Assembly: GCF_016798325.1 (NCBI RefSeq)
Contig: NZ_JAERVO010000001.1
Coordinates: 1,178,001-1,242,000, forward strand
Direction: 5' to 3'
Origin: Marinobacter mangrovi
Lineage (GTDB): Bacteria; Pseudomonadota; Gammaproteobacteria; Pseudomonadales; Oleiphilaceae
Length of the DNA stretch: 64,000 bases
The stretch's first letter is position 1. Each line of letters starts with the position of its first letter. The notes below the pieces were generated by a model, which saw only the letters and a list, made by a program, of their open reading frames with translations, was not told the DNA's origin and did not search any database. The translations under genes and the position numbers were made by a program. Positions 55,456 to 64,000 of the stretch are shown here, piece after piece.

Positions 55456-57480
55456 TCAGGCGGTCCGGATCGACGCTTCCTTGAGCGACGCGATGTCGTC
55501 ACGCAGCCGCGCTGCCCGTTCGAAATCCAGGTCGGCGGCGGCCTTGTACATCTCGTCTTCCAGCTTGGTGATCTCCTTGAGCAGTTCTTCCGGCGACTTG
55601 CCGTGGGCCACCACGCGGTACTCTTCCGCTTCCTCGGCGGCTTTCTGTCCCGGGCGTTCGCCTCCGCGTCGACGTCCCGGAGCCCCGTTATGGGCTCCCT
55701 CCATGATGTCGGAGATGTTCTTCTTCAGACCCTGCGGCGTGATGCCATGGGCTTCGTTGTGCGCCTGCTGTTTCTCGCGACGGCGACCGGTTTCATCGAT
55801 CGCCCGCTGCATGGAACCGGTGATCTTGTCGCCGTAGAGAATCGCCTTGCCGTGGACGTTCCGCGCCGCCCGGCCAATGGTCTGGATCAGTGAGCGTTCG
55901 GACCGCAGGAAGCCTTCCTTGTCCGAATCCAGGATCGCGACCAGCGACACTTCCGGCATGTCCAGGCCTTCCCGCAGCAGGTTGATCCCCACCAGCACGT
56001 CGAACTCGCCCCGGCGCAGGTCACGGATGATCTCCACACGCTCCACGGTATCAATGTCGGAGTGCAGGTAACGCACGCGGATGTCGTGCTCCTGCAGGAA
56101 GTCCGTCAGGTCCTCGGCCATACGTTTGGTGAGCGTGGTAACCAGGACCCGCTCATCAGCCCCGACCCGCTTGCGGATTTCCGACAGCAGATCGTCCACC
56201 TGGGTTGATGCCGGCCGCACTTCGATTTCCGGATCCAGCAGACCGGTTGGCCGCACCACCTGCTCGACCACCTGGCCGGCATGATTGGCCTCGTAGTCGG
56301 CGGGCGTGGCCGAGACGAAGATCATCTGGGGCGCAATCCGCTCCCATTCGTCGAACCGCATGGGCCGGTTATCCAGGGCCGACGGCAGGCGGAAGCCGTA
56401 TTCCACCAGGGTTTCCTTGCGTGAGCGGTCCCCTTTGTACATAGCGCCGATCTGGGGAATGGTCACGTGGGATTCGTCCACCACCAGCAGCGCGTTGGGC
56501 GGCAGGTAATCGAACAGGGTTGGCGGCGCCTCTCCGGGCTGGCGTCCGGACAGATAGCGGGAGTAGTTCTCGATGCCGTTGCAATAGCCCAGCTCCAACA
56601 TCATTTCAATGTCGTAGCGGGTCCGCTCTTCCAGACGCTGGGCCTCCAGCAGCTTGTTGTTGTCACGAAGCTGCTTGAGCCGCTGGTCCAGCTCCACCTT
56701 GATGTTCTCGACCGCGTCCAGCACCACCTGACGCGGCGTGACGTAGTGACTCTTGGGATAGATGGTCACCCGGGGCACCCGACGCAGCATTTCTCCGGTC
56801 AGCGGATCGAAGTAGCTCAGGTTTTCCACCTCGTCATCGAACAGCTCGATGCGGATGGCTTCCTTCTCGGATTCCGCCGGGAACACGTCGATCACGTCAC
56901 CGCGCACCCGGTAGTTGGCACGATGGAATTCGACGTCGTTGCGGGTGTACTGCAGCTCGGCCAGGCGGCGCAGGATAAACCGCTGGTCAATCGGATCGCC
57001 CCGATCCAGATGCAGCATCATCTTCAGATAGGACTGGGGATCGCCCAGACCGTAGATCGAGGACACGGTAGCCACAATGATGGCGTCATCCCGCTCCAGC
57101 AGGGCTTTGGTGGCCGACAGCCGCATCTGCTCGATGTGCTCGTTGATGGACGCGTCCTTCTCGATGAAGGTGTCCGACGAGGGCACGTAGGCTTCCGGCT
57201 GATAATAGTCGTAGTAGGAGACGAAATACTCGACGGCGTTCTCCGGGAAGAACTCCTTGAACTCTCCGTACAGCTGTGCTGCCAGCGTCTTGTTGTGAGC
57301 CATGACAATGGTCGGCCGCTGGATGCGCTCCACCACATTGGCGATGGTGAAAGTCTTGCCCGACCCCGTCACCCCCAGCAGGGTCTGGTGGGCCAGGCCG
57401 GATTCAATCCCGTCGACCAGACCCTCAATGGCTGTGGGCTGATCGCCTGCAGGCTGGTAAGCCGATTGAACCTTGAACAT
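55456..57480 (-). CDS. uvrB: Excinuclease ABC subunit B
   Basis: Damage-recognition helicase of nucleotide excision repair: Walker [11 protein letters not shown], beta-hairpin region [38 protein letters not shown], helicase motifs [16 protein letters not shown] and [17 protein letters not shown]. The C-terminal UVR motif ([31 protein letters not shown]) binds UvrC. 674 residues, matching E. coli 673. A CTGT-N9-ACAG near the start is one base too wide for a LexA box. Confidence 0.98.
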   Translation of the reverse strand: MFKVQSAYQPAGDQPTAIEGLVDGIESGLAHQTLLGVTGSGKTFTIANVVERIQRPTIVMAHNKTLAAQLYGEFKEFFPENAVEYFVSYYDYYQPEAYVPSSDTFIEKDASINEHIEQMRLSATKALLERDDAIIVATVSSIYGLGDPQSYLKMMLHLDRGDPIDQRFILRRLAELQYTRNDVEFHRANYRVRGDVIDVFPAESEKEAIRIELFDDEVENLSYFDPLTGEMLRRVPRVTIYPKSHYVTPRQVVLDAVENIKVELDQRLKQLRDNNKLLEAQRLEERTRYDIEMMLELGYCNGIENYSRYLSGRQPGEAPPTLFDYLPPNALLVVDESHVTIPQIGAMYKGDRSRKETLVEYGFRLPSALDNRPMRFDEWERIAPQMIFVSATPADYEANHAGQVVEQVVRPTGLLDPEIEVRPASTQVDDLLSEIRKRVGADERVLVTTLTKRMAEDLTDFLQEHDIRVRYLHSDIDTVERVEIIRDLRRGEFDVLVGINLLREGLDMPEVSLVAILDSDKEGFLRSERSLIQTIGRAARNVHGKAILYGDKITGSMQRAIDETGRRREKQQAHNEAHGITPQGLKKNISDIMEGAHNGAPGRRRGGERPGQKAAEEAEEYRVVAHGKSPEELLKEITKLEDEMYKAAADLDFERAARLRDDIASLKEASIRTA

Positions 57481-57694
57481 GTGGCGTCTGTGCCCCCTTT
57501 ACAGTCGGTCGCAGTGTGCGATGATTTTCAGGTAGCCGACACTGCAGAGTCTGTGTGTCAGCTTATACTGATGAAACCTTCATGGTAACATCACAGCGTT
57601 TTGCATTTTTTCCGGCTTCCCCGGCCATCGATGCCGATTTGCCTCGGCCCGACTTCCGGGCGGCCACTCATGACGCATCTTAAGGAGCGCTAGT

Positions 57695-58879
57695 TTGGAC
57701 CTTCAACTCTCGAGCCGTGTACAAGCGATCAAGCCCTCACCGACCCTGGCCGTCACCAATAAGGCCGCGGAACTGCGTGCGGCGGGCCAGGATATTATCG
57801 GCCTCGGCGCCGGTGAGCCTGACTTCGATACGCCAGAACACATCAAGGCCGCTGCCATTGAAGCCATCAAGGGCGGTCAGACCAAGTACACCGCAGTCGA
57901 CGGTACGCCGGGTCTGAAAAAGGCGATTATCGAGAAGTTCAAACGCGATAACGGTCTTGAGTACGAAGCCAACCAGATACTGGTATCAAGTGGTGGCAAA
58001 CAGAGTTTCTTCAACCTTGCCCTGGCCACACTGAACCCGGGAGACGAAGCGATCATCCCGGCGCCCTACTGGGTCTCCTACCCGGATATGGTGCTGGTGG
58101 CCGAGGGCAAGCCGGTCATCCTGGAAACCTCTGCCGAGAGCCGCTTCAAGATTACCGCCCAACAGCTGGAAGAGGCCATCACGGACAAGACCCGCCTGTT
58201 TGTGCTGAACAGCCCGTCCAACCCGAGTGGCATGGCCTACAGCCTGGATGAGCTGAAGGCGATTGGCGAGGTCCTGAAAAAGCACCCACAGGTGATGATT
58301 GCGACCGACGACATGTACGAACCGATCCTCTGGACCGGTCAGCCATTCTGCAACATCCTGAACGCCACCCCGGAACTGTACGATCGCACGTTCGTCCTGA
58401 ACGGCGTCTCCAAGGCCTACTCCATGACCGGCTGGCGCATCGGCTATGCCGCCGGTCCGGCCAAGATCATCGGCTCCATGAAGAAAATCCAGTCCCAGAG
58501 CACGTCCAACCCCTGCTCCATTTCCCAGGCTGCCGCCCAGGCCGCACTGGAAGGTCCGCAGGAATGCGTGGGCGAAATGGTCAAAGCCTTCAAGGAACGC
58601 CACGACTATCTGGTGGAGGCGCTGAACGGCATCAACGGCGTTGAGTGCCTGAAGGGTGACGGCACCTTCTACGTGTTCCCGAGCTTCCAGGGCGCCATCG
58701 ACGCTCGTGACGACGTGTCGACCGACGTGGAGCTGGCCGAAGTACTGCTCAAGGAAGCCGGTGTAGCGCTGGTTCCCGGCTCTGCCTTTGGAGCACCGGG
58801 CCACATGCGACTCAGCTTCGCCACGAGCATGGAAAACCTGCAGAAGGCGGTCGAGCGCCTGAAAAAAGTGCTGGGCTAG
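57695..58879 (+). CDS. aspC: Class I aspartate aminotransferase
   Basis: PLP-dependent transaminase of the bacterial Ib type: LGAGEPDFDTPEHIK, NPSNPSG, and the Schiff-base lysine in LNGVSKAYSMTGWRIGYAAGP, followed by the Arg of MRLSFAT. 394 residues. The start is TTG at 57695, 7 nt after AGGAG, giving the family N-terminus (DLQLSSRVQAIKPSPT). Ib enzymes act on aspartate and sometimes prephenate; the exact substrate range is unproven. Divergent from uvrB. Confidence 0.94.
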   Translation: MDLQLSSRVQAIKPSPTLAVTNKAAELRAAGQDIIGLGAGEPDFDTPEHIKAAAIEAIKGGQTKYTAVDGTPGLKKAIIEKFKRDNGLEYEANQILVSSGGKQSFFNLALATLNPGDEAIIPAPYWVSYPDMVLVAEGKPVILETSAESRFKITAQQLEEAITDKTRLFVLNSPSNPSGMAYSLDELKAIGEVLKKHPQVMIATDDMYEPILWTGQPFCNILNATPELYDRTFVLNGVSKAYSMTGWRIGYAAGPAKIIGSMKKIQSQSTSNPCSISQAAAQAALEGPQECVGEMVKAFKERHDYLVEALNGINGVECLKGDGTFYVFPSFQGAIDARDDVSTDVELAEVLLKEAGVALVPGSAFGAPGHMRLSFATSMENLQKAVERLKKVLG

Positions 58880-58931
58880 GCCGGTTCCATCAACCCCTTG
58901 AGAAAACATAAAAGGTTTATTGATTAGGGGG

Positions 58932-58960
58932 TTGACGGTGATGGGGCGCCACCGTAATAT
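58932..58960 (+). promoter_or_regulatory. Promoter of the second tRNA-Asn gene
   Basis: TTGACG (58932-58937) and TAATAT (58955-58960) are spaced by 17 nt, placed like the promoter of the first copy. Confidence 0.85.
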
Positions 58961-58983
58961 ACGCGCCTCGTCACTGACGACGT

Positions 58984-59059
58984 TCCCCGATAGCTCAGTT
59001 GGTAGAGCAACGGACTGTTAATCCGTTTGTCGCTGGTTCGAGCCCAGCTCGGGGAGCCA
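58984..59059 (+). tRNA. tRNA-Asn (anticodon GTT), copy 2
   Basis: Identical over all 76 nt to the copy at 43990-44065, including the encoded CCA. It is flanked by its own promoter and terminator, so it is monocistronic. Confidence 0.98.
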
Positions 59060-59070
59060 CTATTTCGAAA

Positions 59071-59096
59071 AGCCGCTGATCCCAGCGGCTTTTTTT
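59071..59096 (+). terminator. Terminator of tRNA-Asn copy 2
   Basis: AGCCGCT (59071-59077) pairs with AGCGGCT (59084-59090), followed by T residues. Confidence 0.9.
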
Positions 59097-59135
59097 ATGC
59101 TCGAAATTCACACCCCGCCCCGACAAGCCACAAAC

Positions 59136-59162
59136 AAAAACGCCCCGGATCACTCCGAGGCG
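59136..59162 (-). terminator. Intrinsic terminator of pyrF
   Basis: On the minus strand, CGCCTCGGA and TCCGGGGCG pair around a GTGA loop (one G-U) and are followed by five T. It lies about 28 nt after the pyrF stop. Confidence 0.85.
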
Positions 59163-59189
59163 CTTGAATGGCGGCTGCCGGTTTGAATC

Positions 59190-59915
59190 CTACTCCTCGG
59201 CCAACTGGATCTCCGCCTGAATCTCCTCCAAAGCCGCCAGCGGGTCGCCGGCCTGGGTAATCGGCCGGCCGATCACCAGATAATCACTGCCCGCGCGCAG
59301 CGCATCGGAAGGGGTCATGATCCGCTTCTGGTCGCCCTGGGCGGCAAACGTCGGTCGGATGCCCGGGGTGATCAGGCGGAAACGCTCACCCTGCTCCGAG
59401 CGAAGCACAGAAGCTTCCTGAGCGGAGCAGACAACGCCATCCAGGCCCGCGTTATAGGTCATCGCCGCCAGACGCGATACGTGCGCTTCCGGCGACTCGG
59501 CAATACCCAGACCTTTCAGGTCATCGGCGGTCATGCTGGTCAGCACCGTGACCGCAATCAGCAACGGGCGATCAGCCCCATAGCTTTCCAGTCGCTCACG
59601 ACAGGCGGCCATCATGGTTTCGCCACCGGATGCGTGCACGTTCACCATCCACACACCAAGATCGGCCGCCGCCGCCACGGCAGCAGACGTGGTATTGGGG
59701 ATATCGTGGAACTTGAGGTCTAAAAACACCTCGAAGCCGCGATTATGCAACTCCTTAACCAGGGCCGGTCCGAAACGGGTGAACATTTCCTTGCCCACTT
59801 TGAGTCTGCACAGCGCCGGGTCCAGCGAATCCACCAGGGACAGCGCCTCTGACTGGTCGGCAAAATCAAGCGCTACGACAATCCGGGGCCCCAATTCAGT
59901 TTTACGATCCTGCAT
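59190..59915 (-). CDS. pyrF: Orotidine 5'-phosphate decarboxylase
   Basis: Last step of UMP synthesis. The TIM barrel has the charged catalytic network in [20 protein letters not shown], plus [32 protein letters not shown], and TPGIRP...[14 protein letters not shown] (phosphate loop). 241 residues, standard. It is 69 nt downstream of lapB on the same strand. Confidence 0.97.
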   Translation of the reverse strand: MQDRKTELGPRIVVALDFADQSEALSLVDSLDPALCRLKVGKEMFTRFGPALVKELHNRGFEVFLDLKFHDIPNTTSAAVAAAADLGVWMVNVHASGGETMMAACRERLESYGADRPLLIAVTVLTSMTADDLKGLGIAESPEAHVSRLAAMTYNAGLDGVVCSAQEASVLRSEQGERFRLITPGIRPTFAAQGDQKRIMTPSDALRAGSDYLVIGRPITQAGDPLAALEEIQAEIQLAEE

Positions 59916-59984
59916 ACATGCGCCTCACAAATTCATACGGCAAACGATCGGTCAATCACACCGGATCGCCCGCACACTCAAACG

Positions 59985-61154
59985 TTATTCCGCTTCCACA
60001 CCCTGGATGGGCTGGACTTTTTCCCACCGCTTGCAGCTGGGACAAAGCCAGTGCAGCTGGCGCCCCTCAAAGCCACAGTTAATGCAGCGATAAATCGGCC
60101 GGTTGGATAACAGCATCTGCCCCATACGGCTGACCAGGCGGCCCTCGTCGGTGGTCATCCCCTTCTCATAGCCCGCCATTTCCACCAGGCGCAGCAACCC
60201 CTTGAGACTCGGTCGAATTTCCAGCTCCTCGCGCAACAGGTTGATGGCAGCCAGCCGGCCATTACTGCGCTCAACCGACTCCACCAGCGCCAGCAACAAA
60301 CTGGTGCTCGGCCAGCTTTCGTACAGCTTGCGCAGTCGACGCCCGAGACGGGCCACATCCCCTTTCTCCCGGGCTTGCTTCATCAGGCGGTCGATGGCTT
60401 CCGGCCCGAAAGACGGATTCTGGTCGAACACCCGGAACAGGGACTGGCTGACTTCCGACAGATTTCCCTGGCGACGGTGAATATCGGCCTGCAGGAAGCT
60501 GGCCCGCACACAGGTCTTATCCTGCTCAAGCGCATCCTTGACCAGCTTCTGGGCGCCCCAGCGGTCATCCTGGCGCAGGGCATCCTCTGCCAGTTCGCAG
60601 GTCAGGTAGGCCAGGCGTTTTTTCAGTTCGTCTTCGGGATAGCCAACCGTCAGCGTGCTGGCCACTTGCCTGGCCTTGTCCCATTCGCGCTCCTGCTGAT
60701 AGAGCTCAATCAGCTGGTCCGCGGCCTGACGGCTATAGTCCCGACTGCCCAGCAACTGGTGGAACAGGGACTCCGCCCGATCCAGCAAACCGGCGGTCAT
60801 GTAATCCATGGCAAGTTCGTAAGTGACCTGGGGCGAATAACGGGTGGGCAGTTCGGGCCGGGCGAGGAGGTTCTGGTGGATGACGATCGCTCGTTCGGTT
60901 TCGCCCTTCAGGCGGAAATGCGCCCCCACAGACAGATGCAGACTGACTGTCTCGCGATTGACCGCCAGTGACTGCACGAAGTTCTCGATGGCTTCATCGG
61001 AATAATTGGTGAACAGGAACTGGAGGCGATCCCGGACCGTCTCCTCATCGTCCATCCGCGGTCCGCCGGCGCCGTCATGACGACCCCAGCGCCCCATGAA
61101 CCAGCCTGCCGCAACGGCAACAACGAGGAGCAGCCAATGAAGCACTGTGTCCAT
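59985..61154 (-). CDS. lapB: Lipopolysaccharide assembly protein LapB
   Basis: Inner-membrane TPR protein that controls LpxC proteolysis through FtsH and links LPS synthesis to transport. It has an N-terminal transmembrane helix (LHWLLLVVAVAAGWFMG), nine or so TPR repeats, and a C-terminal rubredoxin-type metal site with two CxxC (CINCGFEGRQLHWLCPSCKRW). 389 residues. The ATG overlaps the lapA stop (TGATG). Confidence 0.97.
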   Translation of the reverse strand: MDTVLHWLLLVVAVAAGWFMGRWGRHDGAGGPRMDDEETVRDRLQFLFTNYSDEAIENFVQSLAVNRETVSLHLSVGAHFRLKGETERAIVIHQNLLARPELPTRYSPQVTYELAMDYMTAGLLDRAESLFHQLLGSRDYSRQAADQLIELYQQEREWDKARQVASTLTVGYPEDELKKRLAYLTCELAEDALRQDDRWGAQKLVKDALEQDKTCVRASFLQADIHRRQGNLSEVSQSLFRVFDQNPSFGPEAIDRLMKQAREKGDVARLGRRLRKLYESWPSTSLLLALVESVERSNGRLAAINLLREELEIRPSLKGLLRLVEMAGYEKGMTTDEGRLVSRMGQMLLSNRPIYRCINCGFEGRQLHWLCPSCKRWEKVQPIQGVEAE

Positions 61155-61456
61155 CAGGGGTTCCGACCGGCTTCCAACCTGGCTTTCTCAAGCTGCTTTT
61201 CGGTTTGCGCCAGCTTCTTTTGCAAATGCCGCTTACTGACGGACGTGCGGATCATGGCCAGGGAGGTCAACAACATGCCGATGATGCCGCCGGCCACAAA
61301 TGCCAGGATCAGCCAGAAAGCGATCCCATAGGCGGCGGTTTCGAAAAACAGAAAGTTGAGTGAAACTGAAACCTGATTATTCAGGGAAAAGACTAAGGCA
61401 GCCAGGATCAGAAAGATCACGACAAGGCCAATAATAACCTTTTGCAGCCAGGCCAT
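61154..61456 (-). CDS. lapA: Lipopolysaccharide assembly protein LapA (DUF1049)
   Basis: 100-residue inner-membrane protein with two transmembrane helices (about residues 6-26 and 45-66) and a basic coiled-coil tail (RTSVSKRHLQKKLAQTEKQLEKARLEA). Acts with LapB in LPS assembly. The FSLNNQVSVSLNFLF segment is the family mark. It overlaps lapB by 1 nt. Confidence 0.95.
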   Translation of the reverse strand: MAWLQKVIIGLVVIFLILAALVFSLNNQVSVSLNFLFFETAAYGIAFWLILAFVAGGIIGMLLTSLAMIRTSVSKRHLQKKLAQTEKQLEKARLEAGRNP

Positions 61457-61592
61457 AGATAACGGCTCCCGAATGGTTAGCGTCCGTTGCGGTGGGGCTG
61501 ATCATGGTAGCACAGGAAATCCCCGGAATGCCCGGAATACGCGCAGGCGCGCCCTGTCGCGCTGCGCTCGATCACCTATGACAGAACCTGCC

Positions 61593-61889
61593 TCAGTAAC
61601 CGCTTTTCATGCTGTCGTTGACTTGTTCGCGCAATTCCTTGCCTGGCTTGAAATGCGGAACATGCTTGGCAGGAAGTTTTACCGCTTCGCCGGTTTTGGG
61701 ATTACGTCCGGTTCGTGCTGCCCGATGATGGAGAGAAAAGCTACCGAAACCCCGAATCTCAATACGCTGCCCTTCGGCCAACGATTGGGACATGTGCTCG
61801 ATGATGGTTTTGACAGCAAGCTCGACATCTTTCACGGACAGTTGTGTCTGTTTGGAAGCGATCAGCTCAACCAGTTCAGACTTTGTCAT
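61593..61889 (-). CDS. ihfB: Integration host factor subunit beta
   Basis: DNA-bending nucleoid protein that pairs with Ihf[34 protein letters not shown] and the DNA-intercalating arm [42 protein letters not shown] are typical. The start was set at ATG 61889, 34 codons inside the longest frame, giving 98 residues. Order rpsA, ihfB, lapA, lapB, pyrF matches E. coli. Confidence 0.97.
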   Translation of the reverse strand: MTKSELVELIASKQTQLSVKDVELAVKTIIEHMSQSLAEGQRIEIRGFGSFSLHHRAARTGRNPKTGEAVKLPAKHVPHFKPGKELREQVNDSMKSGY

Positions 61890-62214
61890 GCGATCATTCC
61901 TTCTGATTCTTATCGCGAAATCAGCCCCTGAGAAAGCACTGACTTGTTCCTCGGTGGCGCGCCAAGCCCCTGCAAGCTGGCTCGTGGTCATGACACACCT
62001 CCCCCGGATCCGTCGGCTGGCAGCAAAACGAACAACCCAGAGTCCGTATCAGCCCATCTAAATGCCGGCGTGATCCAAAGAGATTCCCTAACTTCGGGGA
62101 CTTACCGGAAACCTTCAGCCATTCCCCTTGCCAGTAGTTTAGCTAAACCCAAAAAAAAGACAAAAAAAACGGGCTGTTACAGCCCGTTTTTTTACATTTC
62201 AGCAAATCTGCCAA
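61890..62214. other. rpsA-ihfB spacer
   Basis: 325 nt. It contains the rpsA terminator (62162-62193) and a 12-bp palindrome GTTTAGCTAAAC (62137-62148). The remainder before ihfB has no gene I can support; the ihfB promoter should lie here. Confidence 0.5.
62162..62193 (-). terminator. Intrinsic terminator of rpsA
   Basis: On the minus strand, ACGGGCTG and CAGCCCGT pair around a short loop and are followed by a long T run. The opposite strand also ends in T residues. Confidence 0.9.
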
Positions 62215-63906
62215 TTATTCCTTGTTGGCATTCTGCTGTTGCATCTGCTCTTTGATCAGGTCACCGATGGTGGTGGCGCCCGAGGTTTCAGCAGACTTCT
62301 CGCGAACGCTCTGCAGCGCAGCCTTGTCGTCTTCAACGTCCTTGGACTTCACGGACAGGTTGATGACGCGGTTCTTACGATCGATGCTGATGATCTTGGC
62401 TTCCACTTCGTCGCCCTCGTTCAGCACGTTGCGCGCGTCTTCAACGCGGTCACGGCTGATTTCAGACGCCTTCAGGACAGCCTCAACCTCGTCGTTCAGA
62501 GCAACCGTCGCAGACTTCGCGTCAATGGCAGTCACGGTGCCCTTGACGATGGAGCCCTTGTCGTTCAGCTGAACGAACTCGGCAAACGGATCGCTTTCCA
62601 GCTGCTTGATGCCCAGGGAGATACGCTCACGCTCCGGATCAACAGACAGGATGACGGTTTCAACTTCGTCGCCCTTCTTGTACTGACGAACCGCTTCTTC
62701 ACCCGGCTCGTTCCAGCTGATGTCGGACAGGTGAACCAGACCGTCGATGCCGCCGTCCAGACCAATGAAGATACCGAAGTCGGTGATCGACTTGATCTTG
62801 CCAGTGATGCGGTCGCCCTTATTGAAGTTGCTGGAGAAGTCTTCCCACGGGTTGGACATGCACTGCTTGATGCCCAGGGAGATACGACGACGCTCTTCGT
62901 CGATATCCAGAATCATCACTTCAACTTCGTCACCGACCTGAACGACCTTGGACGGATGGATGTTCTTGTTGGTCCAGTCCATTTCGGACACGTGAACCAG
63001 ACCTTCAACACCTTCTTCCAGCTCCGCGAAGCAGCCGTAATCGGTCAGGTTGGTCACGCGTGCGTTGACCTTGGAACCTTCCGGATAACGACCCTTGATG
63101 TCGACCCAGGGATCTTCGCCCAGTTGCTTCAGACCCAGGGAAACGCGGTTACGCTCGCGGTCGAACTTCAGGACCTTGACGTTGATCTCGTCGCCCACAT
63201 TCACGATTTCGCTCGGATGCTTGATGCGCTTCCAGGCCATATCGGTGATGTGCAGCAGGCCGTCAACACCGCCCAGATCCACGAACGCGCCGTAGTCGGT
63301 CAGGTTCTTGACGATACCCTTGATTTCCAGACCTTCGGTCAGGGTTTCCAGCAGCGCTTCACGCTCGGCACTGTTTTCAGCTTCCAGAACCGCACGACGG
63401 GAAACAACCACGTTGTTGCGCTTCTGGTCCAGCTTGATCACCTTGAACTCGAGCTCTTTGTTCTCCAGGTGCGCGGTGTCGCGGACCGGACGAACGTCAA
63501 CCAGGGAGCCCGGCAGGAAGGCACGGATGCCGCTCAGGTCGACTGTGAAGCCGCCTTTGACCTTGCCGTTGATCACACCTTTAACAACTTCTTCAGCCTC
63601 AAAGCTCTTCTCGAGAACTTTCCAGGCCTCAGCACGTTTGGCCTTCTCGCGAGACAGACGGGTTGCACCGAAGCCGTCTTCTACCGCGTCGAGAGCCACA
63701 TCGACAACGTCACCAATCTGGATTTCCAGTTCGCCCTTGTCATTCAGGAACTGGCTGGCAGGGATAGCGCCTTCCGACTTCAGGCCTGCGTTAACAGTGA
63801 CCCAGTCGTTGTCGATATCAACCACGGTTCCCTGGACAATGGAACCCGGTTGCATGTCAATTTCTTTCAGGCTTTCTTCAAAAAGATCCGCAAAGCTCTC
63901 GCTCAT
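62215..63906 (-). CDS. rpsA: 30S ribosomal protein S1
   Basis: mRNA-binding ribosomal protein with six S1 repeats, for example [85 protein letters not shown] and [30 protein letters not shown]. 563 residues, near E. coli 557. The start [13 protein letters not shown] is the family start. Its promoter lies at or beyond the window edge. Confidence 0.98.
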   Translation of the reverse strand: MSESFADLFEESLKEIDMQPGSIVQGTVVDIDNDWVTVNAGLKSEGAIPASQFLNDKGELEIQIGDVVDVALDAVEDGFGATRLSREKAKRAEAWKVLEKSFEAEEVVKGVINGKVKGGFTVDLSGIRAFLPGSLVDVRPVRDTAHLENKELEFKVIKLDQKRNNVVVSRRAVLEAENSAEREALLETLTEGLEIKGIVKNLTDYGAFVDLGGVDGLLHITDMAWKRIKHPSEIVNVGDEINVKVLKFDRERNRVSLGLKQLGEDPWVDIKGRYPEGSKVNARVTNLTDYGCFAELEEGVEGLVHVSEMDWTNKNIHPSKVVQVGDEVEVMILDIDEERRRISLGIKQCMSNPWEDFSSNFNKGDRITGKIKSITDFGIFIGLDGGIDGLVHLSDISWNEPGEEAVRQYKKGDEVETVILSVDPERERISLGIKQLESDPFAEFVQLNDKGSIVKGTVTAIDAKSATVALNDEVEAVLKASEISRDRVEDARNVLNEGDEVEAKIISIDRKNRVINLSVKSKDVEDDKAALQSVREKSAETSGATTIGDLIKEQMQQQNANKE

Positions 63907-64000
63907 TATGTGTCCTATGTGATCAACGCAAGTGTTCTCCGTGCTACCAGCAACACGGTCTGTTCAAATTTGCTAAAAACCTGCCAAAGGCTGGCGTACT

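Noticed and set aside
57484-57504. LexA-like box before uvrB (CTGT-N9-ACAG)
   Set aside because: The spacing is one base wider than the canonical CTGT-N8-ACAG, and flanking positions do not fit.

Overview
The window is a gene-dense, GC-rich stretch of a gammaproteobacterial chromosome. The gene content (tolQRAB-pal-cpoB behind ruvCAB, fabR, lapAB, rmf of the pseudomonad type, DUF2835, a CpoB/Pal/Tol set, quinone-type PyrD) and the synteny suggest a marine member of the Marinobacter/Oceanospirillales/Pseudomonas side of the class. The genus is an inference. I see no phage, insertion sequence, CRISPR array or integrase. Almost all genes are core housekeeping, so the less explained material lies in intergenic regions and a few poorly characterised genes.

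Layout. 1-11 kb (minus strand) is one long run: a zinc-ribbon FmdB-like protein, aspS, yebC, ruvC, ruvA, ruvB, ybgC, tolQ, tolR, tolA, tolB, pal, cpoB (translation quality and Holliday junction resolution, then the envelope-spanning Tol-Pal machine). 11-15 kb holds fabR (+), then HIT, ugd and galE (minus; sugar nucleotides). 15-18.6 kb holds tadA, guaA and guaB (minus; GMP synthesis) with a long guaB leader. 18.9-22.9 kb (+) holds xseA, a PrpE-type acyl-CoA synthetase and a cold shock gene with a long leader. 22.9-27 kb holds leuA, with a candidate branched-chain leader peptide, divergent from an Lrp-family regulator, followed by a minus-strand thioesterase/TetR/lipocalin cluster. 27-34.5 kb holds proS, dusC, a stretch with a 110-nt inverted-repeat element and a candidate 24-residue micro-gene, DUF2835, htpG, two tandem hot-dog thioesterases and a DUF599 membrane protein.

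34.7-46.9 kb holds an M48 lipoprotein protease with TPRs, an SCP2-like/iron-alcohol dehydrogenase operon, a periplasmic binding protein, an FtsX-type ABC exporter divergent from tesA, yheT, tRNA-Asn, an M18 aminopeptidase, a protein resembling a degenerate DEDD exonuclease, and a small outer-membrane protein. 46.9-52.6 kb holds rlmKL, rmf and pyrD, a DnaA-box-rich spacer with operator-like palindromes, and a cation diffusion facilitator. 52.6-55.4 kb carries the most interesting pair: a RimK-like ATP-grasp ligase with its own N-terminal domain, divergent from a GNAT-C39 peptidase fusion. This looks like a poorly described peptide-tagging or peptide-synthesis system. 55.4-64 kb holds uvrB, an aspartate aminotransferase, a second identical tRNA-Asn, pyrF, lapB, lapA, ihfB and rpsA.

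All assignments come from reading the sequence and from remembered family features. No search was run. Start codons were moved from the longest open frame wherever a Shine-Dalgarno site or remembered homologue N-terminus argued for it.
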